NCBI GenBank assembly: GCA_026785745.1
Contig: JAJAZO010000296.1
Location: 1 to 10,350, forward strand
Reading direction: 5' to 3'
Length of the DNA stretch: 10,350 nt
DNA from: Chitinophagaceae bacterium
Lineage (GTDB): Bacteria > Bacteroidota > Bacteroidia > Chitinophagales > Chitinophagaceae
Shown here: positions 6,890 through 10,350 of the stretch, in pieces
Numbering within the stretch: the stretch's first letter is position 1
Layout of the letters: every line of letters begins with the position of its first letter
The notes under the pieces: model-generated
Databases searched by the model: none
Told to the model about the DNA's origin: nothing
What the model saw: the letters and a program-made list of their open reading frames with translations, nothing else
Translations under genes and position numbers: made by a program

Positions 6890-7765
6890 ATGAAAATCTG
6901 CGGTTTCACCTTCGTTCGCAATGCAGTTCAGTACGACTATCCGGTTGTAGAATCCATCACTTCCATCCTTCCTATCGTTGATGAATTTGTTGTAAGCGTT
7001 GGCAATTGCAATGATGGAACTTTACATTTAATTGAATCCATCGGTTCACCAAAAATAAAAATCGTTCATTCTATTTGGGATGATTCATTAAAAGAAGGTG
7101 GCCTGGTGCTGGCGGTAGAAACAGATAAAGCACTGGCCCATGTTCCTGCCGGATATGATTGGGCTTTTTACCTGCAGGCAGATGAAGTAGTACATGAAAA
7201 ATACCTTGCTGCTATTGTTTCAGCAGCAAATAAATATGCCGATCATGAAAAAGTAGAAGGGCTGCTTTTTAAATACGTTCATTTTTATGGCAGCTATGAT
7301 TATGCAGGTGATTCACGGCGATGGTACAATCATGAAATAAGGCTGATAAAAAACAATCGCAATATCATCTCCTATAAAGATGCGCAGGGCTTCAGAACCA
7401 AACAGGGTAAAAAATTACAGGTAAAAGAAATTAAAGCGGAAATATATCATTATGGATGGGTTCGTAACCCGAGCAAGCAAAATGAAAAAATATCAGCTTT
7501 TTCCGCATTTTGGAACGGAGAAGGATATACACCATCCCCATATAATGAAGAGCAACAGTGGGATTTTGTAAATGATGCCGATTCCCTTGAATTGTTTAAA
7601 GGCACTCATCCGGTAGTAATGCAGAAAAGAATTGCCGGGAAAAACTGGAATGCCAATTTCGACACCAGTAAAAAACGTTTTTCATTTAAAGATGGCATAT
7701 TGTACCGCATTGAAAAATTGACCGGCAAACGCCTTTTTGCTTATAAGAATTATACCGTCATTTAA
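6890..7765 (+). CDS. glycosyltransferase, GT2-like (GT-A fold)
   Basis: 291 residues. The start KICGFTFVRNAVQYDYPVVE matches the F.RN pattern of small family-2-like glycosyltransferases. A hydrophobic strand and SVGNCNDGT (about 36-44) would lie in the nucleotide-sugar site. YLQADEVV (about 94-101) stands in for the DxD/DADE metal motif, with Asp98-Glu99 as candidates. A later HYGW at about 187-190 is also typical of this group. No signal peptide or membrane segment is seen, so it is probably cytoplasmic or membrane-associated through other proteins. Donor and acceptor are unknown. Its 8-bp gap to lpxD suggests co-transcription and a role in lipopolysaccharide or other surface glycan assembly, which is inference from context. 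Confidence 0.8.
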   Translation: MKICGFTFVRNAVQYDYPVVESITSILPIVDEFVVSVGNCNDGTLHLIESIGSPKIKIVHSIWDDSLKEGGLVLAVETDKALAHVPAGYDWAFYLQADEVVHEKYLAAIVSAANKYADHEKVEGLLFKYVHFYGSYDYAGDSRRWYNHEIRLIKNNRNIISYKDAQGFRTKQGKKLQVKEIKAEIYHYGWVRNPSKQNEKISAFSAFWNGEGYTPSPYNEEQQWDFVNDADSLELFKGTHPVVMQKRIAGKNWNANFDTSKKRFSFKDGILYRIEKLTGKRLFAYKNYTVI

Positions 7766-7806
7766 TAGCCGTAAAGTGTTCCCTGTGGGCATTGAAAATG
7801 AATAAT

Positions 7807-7814
7807 TATCTTTG
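7807..7814 (+). promoter_or_regulatory. putative Bacteroidota -7 box for lpxC/fabZ
   Basis: TATCTTTG fits TAnnTTTG exactly. It ends 5 bp before the ATG at 7820, so a transcript from it would start at or very near that codon. Either the mRNA is leaderless or translation starts at the next in-frame ATG, 7862. No TTG -33 element was found at the right distance. Confidence 0.45.
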
Positions 7815-7819
7815 TCCGC

Positions 7820-9265
7820 ATGATTTCCTCCACAGAAAATAAGGTTAATATTGCTGGCATTATGTCCCCCGGTTTTAACCCCGATAAACAACATACGCTA
7901 AAGTCAGCGGTAAGCATTTCAGGTACTGGTTTGCACACTGGTGTAATGGCCGACCTGACACTGAAACCTGCTAACCCCGGATTTGGTTTCCAGTTTCAAC
8001 GGGTGGATTTACCGGGACAACCCATCATCAAAGCAGATTGCGACCTTGTAACCGATGTTAGCCGGGGTACTACGCTGGAAGCTAATGGAGCTAAAGTAAG
8101 TACTGTTGAACATGTGTTGGCAGCTTTAGTAGGAATGGGTGTTGATAATTGCCTGCTTGAAATAAACGGACCCGAAATGCCCATCATGGATGGAAGTTCT
8201 GAACCGTTTGTAGAATTGATTGAAGAAGCCGGGGTAATAGAACAGGATGCCGCTAAAGTATGGTACAGTATTGATGAAAATATTTATCATTACGATGAAG
8301 AAAAAAGAGTGGAACTGGTAGCCATGCCTGCCATGGATTACCAGGTAACTACGTTAATAGATTTTAATTCTCCTGTGCTGGGTACGCAACATGCCGGGTT
8401 AAAATCAATGAAAGATTTTAAAGAAGAAATTGCCCCCTGCCGAACTTTCTGTTTTTTACATGAGTTGGAAATGCTGCTGGATAATAACCTTATCAAAGGC
8501 GGTGATATTAATAATGCCATTGTTATTGTTGACAAACCAGTTGACAAAAAAGAAATGGACCGGCTGAAGAAGATATTCAACAAAGAAAACATTGAAGTAA
8601 AGGCTGAAGGTTACCTGAATAATCTTGAACTGCGTTTTCCCAACGAACCTGCCCGGCATAAACTATTGGACGTTATCGGAGATTTAGCATTGATTGGCTA
8701 TCCTATCAAAGGAAGAATTATTGCCAACCGCCCCGGCCATAGCACCAACGTGGAGTTTGCTAAAAAAATAAAGCAGTACATCAAAAAGAATAAACATACC
8801 AAAGGTGTTCCGGTTTATAACCCCAGCCAGCCGCCTGTGTATGACCAACAGTTTATTGAAAAAACATTACCGCATCGTTTCCCCTTTGCCCTGGTAGATA
8901 AAATCATTGAGCTGAGCGACACACATATCGTTGGTATAAAAAATGTAACGTTTAACGAATGGTTTTTCCAGGGGCATTTTCCCGGCAACCCGGTAATGCC
9001 CGGAGTGCTGCAGATAGAAGCCCTGGCCCAATGTGGCGGTATATTAGCCATCAACCTTAGTGGTGAAGGACAATACGATACTTACTTCCTTAAAATTGAC
9101 AATTGCAAATTTAAAAGTATGGTAAGGCCGGGAGATACACTGATTCTTAAAATGGAATTATCGGCTCCTATTCGTCGTGGTATTTGTGAAATGAAAGGCA
9201 CTACTTATATTGGTAATAAAGTTTGTGCAGAGGCTGATTTGGTGGCACAGATTGTGAAAAGATAA
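7820..9265 (+). CDS. lpxC/fabZ: bifunctional LpxC deacetylase / FabZ 3-hydroxyacyl-ACP dehydratase
   Basis: 481 residues. This fusion is usual in Bacteroidota. The N-terminal part (about 22-325) is LpxC, the zinc-dependent deacetylase committing to lipid A. Zinc ligands are His98 (STVEH), His280 and Asp284 (RHKLLDVIGD); Glu97 is the likely base and His307 (NRPGHSTN) the second catalytic histidine. The C-terminal part (about 335-481) is FabZ, which dehydrates 3-hydroxyacyl-ACP; His386 and Glu400 in GHFPGNPVMPG..QIEALAQ are the active pair, with the expected 14-residue spacing. Both halves look intact. The start is uncertain: ATG 7820 gives a 21-residue lead before KQHTLK, whereas ATG 7862 gives 467 residues and leaves room for the promoter at 7807-7814. 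It lies 54 bp after the glycosyltransferase gene. The often adjacent lpxA is absent downstream. Confidence 0.96.
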   Translation: MISSTENKVNIAGIMSPGFNPDKQHTLKSAVSISGTGLHTGVMADLTLKPANPGFGFQFQRVDLPGQPIIKADCDLVTDVSRGTTLEANGAKVSTVEHVLAALVGMGVDNCLLEINGPEMPIMDGSSEPFVELIEEAGVIEQDAAKVWYSIDENIYHYDEEKRVELVAMPAMDYQVTTLIDFNSPVLGTQHAGLKSMKDFKEEIAPCRTFCFLHELEMLLDNNLIKGGDINNAIVIVDKPVDKKEMDRLKKIFNKENIEVKAEGYLNNLELRFPNEPARHKLLDVIGDLALIGYPIKGRIIANRPGHSTNVEFAKKIKQYIKKNKHTKGVPVYNPSQPPVYDQQFIEKTLPHRFPFALVDKIIELSDTHIVGIKNVTFNEWFFQGHFPGNPVMPGVLQIEALAQCGGILAINLSGEGQYDTYFLKIDNCKFKSMVRPGDTLILKMELSAPIRRGICEMKGTTYIGNKVCAEADLVAQIVKR

Positions 9266-9315
9266 TCACATCCTTTGAGGCGGAAATTTGTATTTTATAA
9301 GAAATAATCTTTTTT

Positions 9316-9735
9316 ATAGGATTGATTTATGCAGAGATAGAGTTTATAAATGGAGATGATCTGGCTTTTGCCAGAAGGTATATTATAGGTGAAGAAGAAA
9401 TAAGAAGAATGAAGGCAACTGCCCTCGTTGATACTGGTTCCTATATGCTATTCATCAATGAAAACATACAGGAGCAACTACAATTACCTTTTTTAGAGAA
9501 AAGAAAAGGCCAAATGGCTGACGGAAGCATAAAGGAATATGAAGTAGTCGGTCCGGTAGAATTAAAGTTTAAAAACCGGAGAACAGTAATAAATGCTATG
9601 GTATTACCCGGAAATAATTAAGTGTTGCATGGGTCTATCCCAATGGAAGATATGGACGTTTTAATCCACCCATTAAGACAAGAATTAATTGTAAATCCGG
9701 AGCACCCCTATTTTGCCCAAATGAAGTTAAAATAA
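9316..9735 (+). pseudogene. broken clan AA (retropepsin-like) aspartic protease gene
   Basis: The frame reads IGLIYAEIEFINGDDLAF..., with the catalytic triad motif VDTGS at about residues 36-40 counted from the TTG at 9322, and runs to PGNN before a TAA at 9619-9621. Beyond it the same frame continues VLHGSIPMEDMDVLIHPL to YFAQMKLK and a second TAA at 9733-9735. This downstream part matches the expected C-terminal half of small Bacteroidota retropepsin-like proteins (about 139 residues), so the first TAA looks like a nonsense change, perhaps from GAA. The expected ATG before GLIYAE reads ATA (9316-9318). No ATG exists between the upstream in-frame stop (9298-9300) and the conserved part. A truncated 99-residue product from TTG 9322 is possible. 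A sequencing error at one site would not explain both lesions. Family members are single-domain and of uncertain role. Confidence 0.75.
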
Positions 9736-9764
9736 CCGGATACAAATATTTTTCTAACATCGCT

Positions 9765-9789
9765 AAAATGCCCGCCGACCGGGCATTTT
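9765..9789. terminator. strong intrinsic terminator hairpin before gyrB
   Basis: AAAATGCCCG (9765-9774) and CGGGCATTTT (9780-9789) form a perfect 10-bp stem with a 5-base loop CCGAC. T-rich sequence follows on the plus strand (TTTTCTTTT within 9786-9794), and the A-run on the left makes it potentially bidirectional. It insulates gyrB from the protease relic and the lpx genes. Confidence 0.85.
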
Positions 9790-9861
9790 CTTTTACCGAC
9801 AATAAGCCAAAATTGCTATAAAAAACGGCCTAAAAATCCGGGTTAGCCCACCTTATTTCAG

Positions 9862-9869
9862 TACATTTG
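9862..9869 (+). promoter_or_regulatory. putative Bacteroidota -7 box for gyrB
   Basis: TACATTTG fits TAnnTTTG. It lies 46 bp upstream of the gyrB ATG and downstream of the terminator at 9765-9789, which is the expected place for an independent promoter. The -33 region is weak (no TTG at 19-21 bp). The leader is very T-rich and has no Shine-Dalgarno sequence. Confidence 0.5.
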
Positions 9870-9879
9870 TGAGTTATAA

Positions 9880-10350
<471 letters not shown>

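Noticed and set aside
9619..9621. Programmed readthrough or recoding of the TAA
   Set aside because: No recoding context or structure is evident, and the lost ATG at 9316 fits ordinary gene decay better.

Overview
The window looks like chromosomal DNA of a Bacteroidota bacterium, most likely family Chitinophagaceae or a close relative. The grounds are a full-length PorX (type IX secretion regulator), a fused LpxC-FabZ protein, AT-rich leaders mostly without Shine-Dalgarno sequences, and several -7 boxes matching the Bacteroidota consensus TAnnTTTG. The family assignment is inference from protein flavour. No phage, integrase, transposase, CRISPR array, tRNA or rRNA was seen. No stretch longer than 300 bases lacks a gene.

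Left part (1-4314). A 23-residue C-terminal tail of a plus-strand gene, probably a GIY-YIG nuclease, converges on an acyl-CoA dehydrogenase. Upstream of that, all on the minus strand, are a PhnP-like metallo-beta-lactamase-fold hydrolase with a GTG start, a 95-residue uncharacterised protein and porX. The gaps of 125-181 bp between these genes carry GC-rich palindromes that look like dispersed REP-type repeats, plus one operator-like dyad.

Middle part (4315-9265). Divergent from porX runs a plus-strand set: an HD-domain phosphohydrolase, lpxD, a GT-A-like glycosyltransferase, and the bifunctional lpxC/fabZ. LpxD, LpxC and FabZ act in lipid A and 3-hydroxyacyl supply. The expected lpxA does not follow lpxC/fabZ, and the glycosyltransferase sits inside the cluster. 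PorX controls secretion of proteins that are often anchored on surface lipopolysaccharide, so the porX/lpx neighbourhood is functionally suggestive but unproven.

Right part (9266-10350). A small retropepsin-like (clan AA) aspartic protease gene is broken: the expected ATG reads ATA and an in-frame TAA splits the conserved reading frame. A strong 10-bp terminator hairpin follows, then a TAnnTTTG promoter and the first 145 codons of gyrB, which runs off the window.

No clearly new multi-gene system was found. The most interesting signals are the decayed protease gene, a palindrome inserted in frame near the C-terminus of the HD-domain gene, the other palindromes around gene ends, and the divergent porX/HD promoter region.
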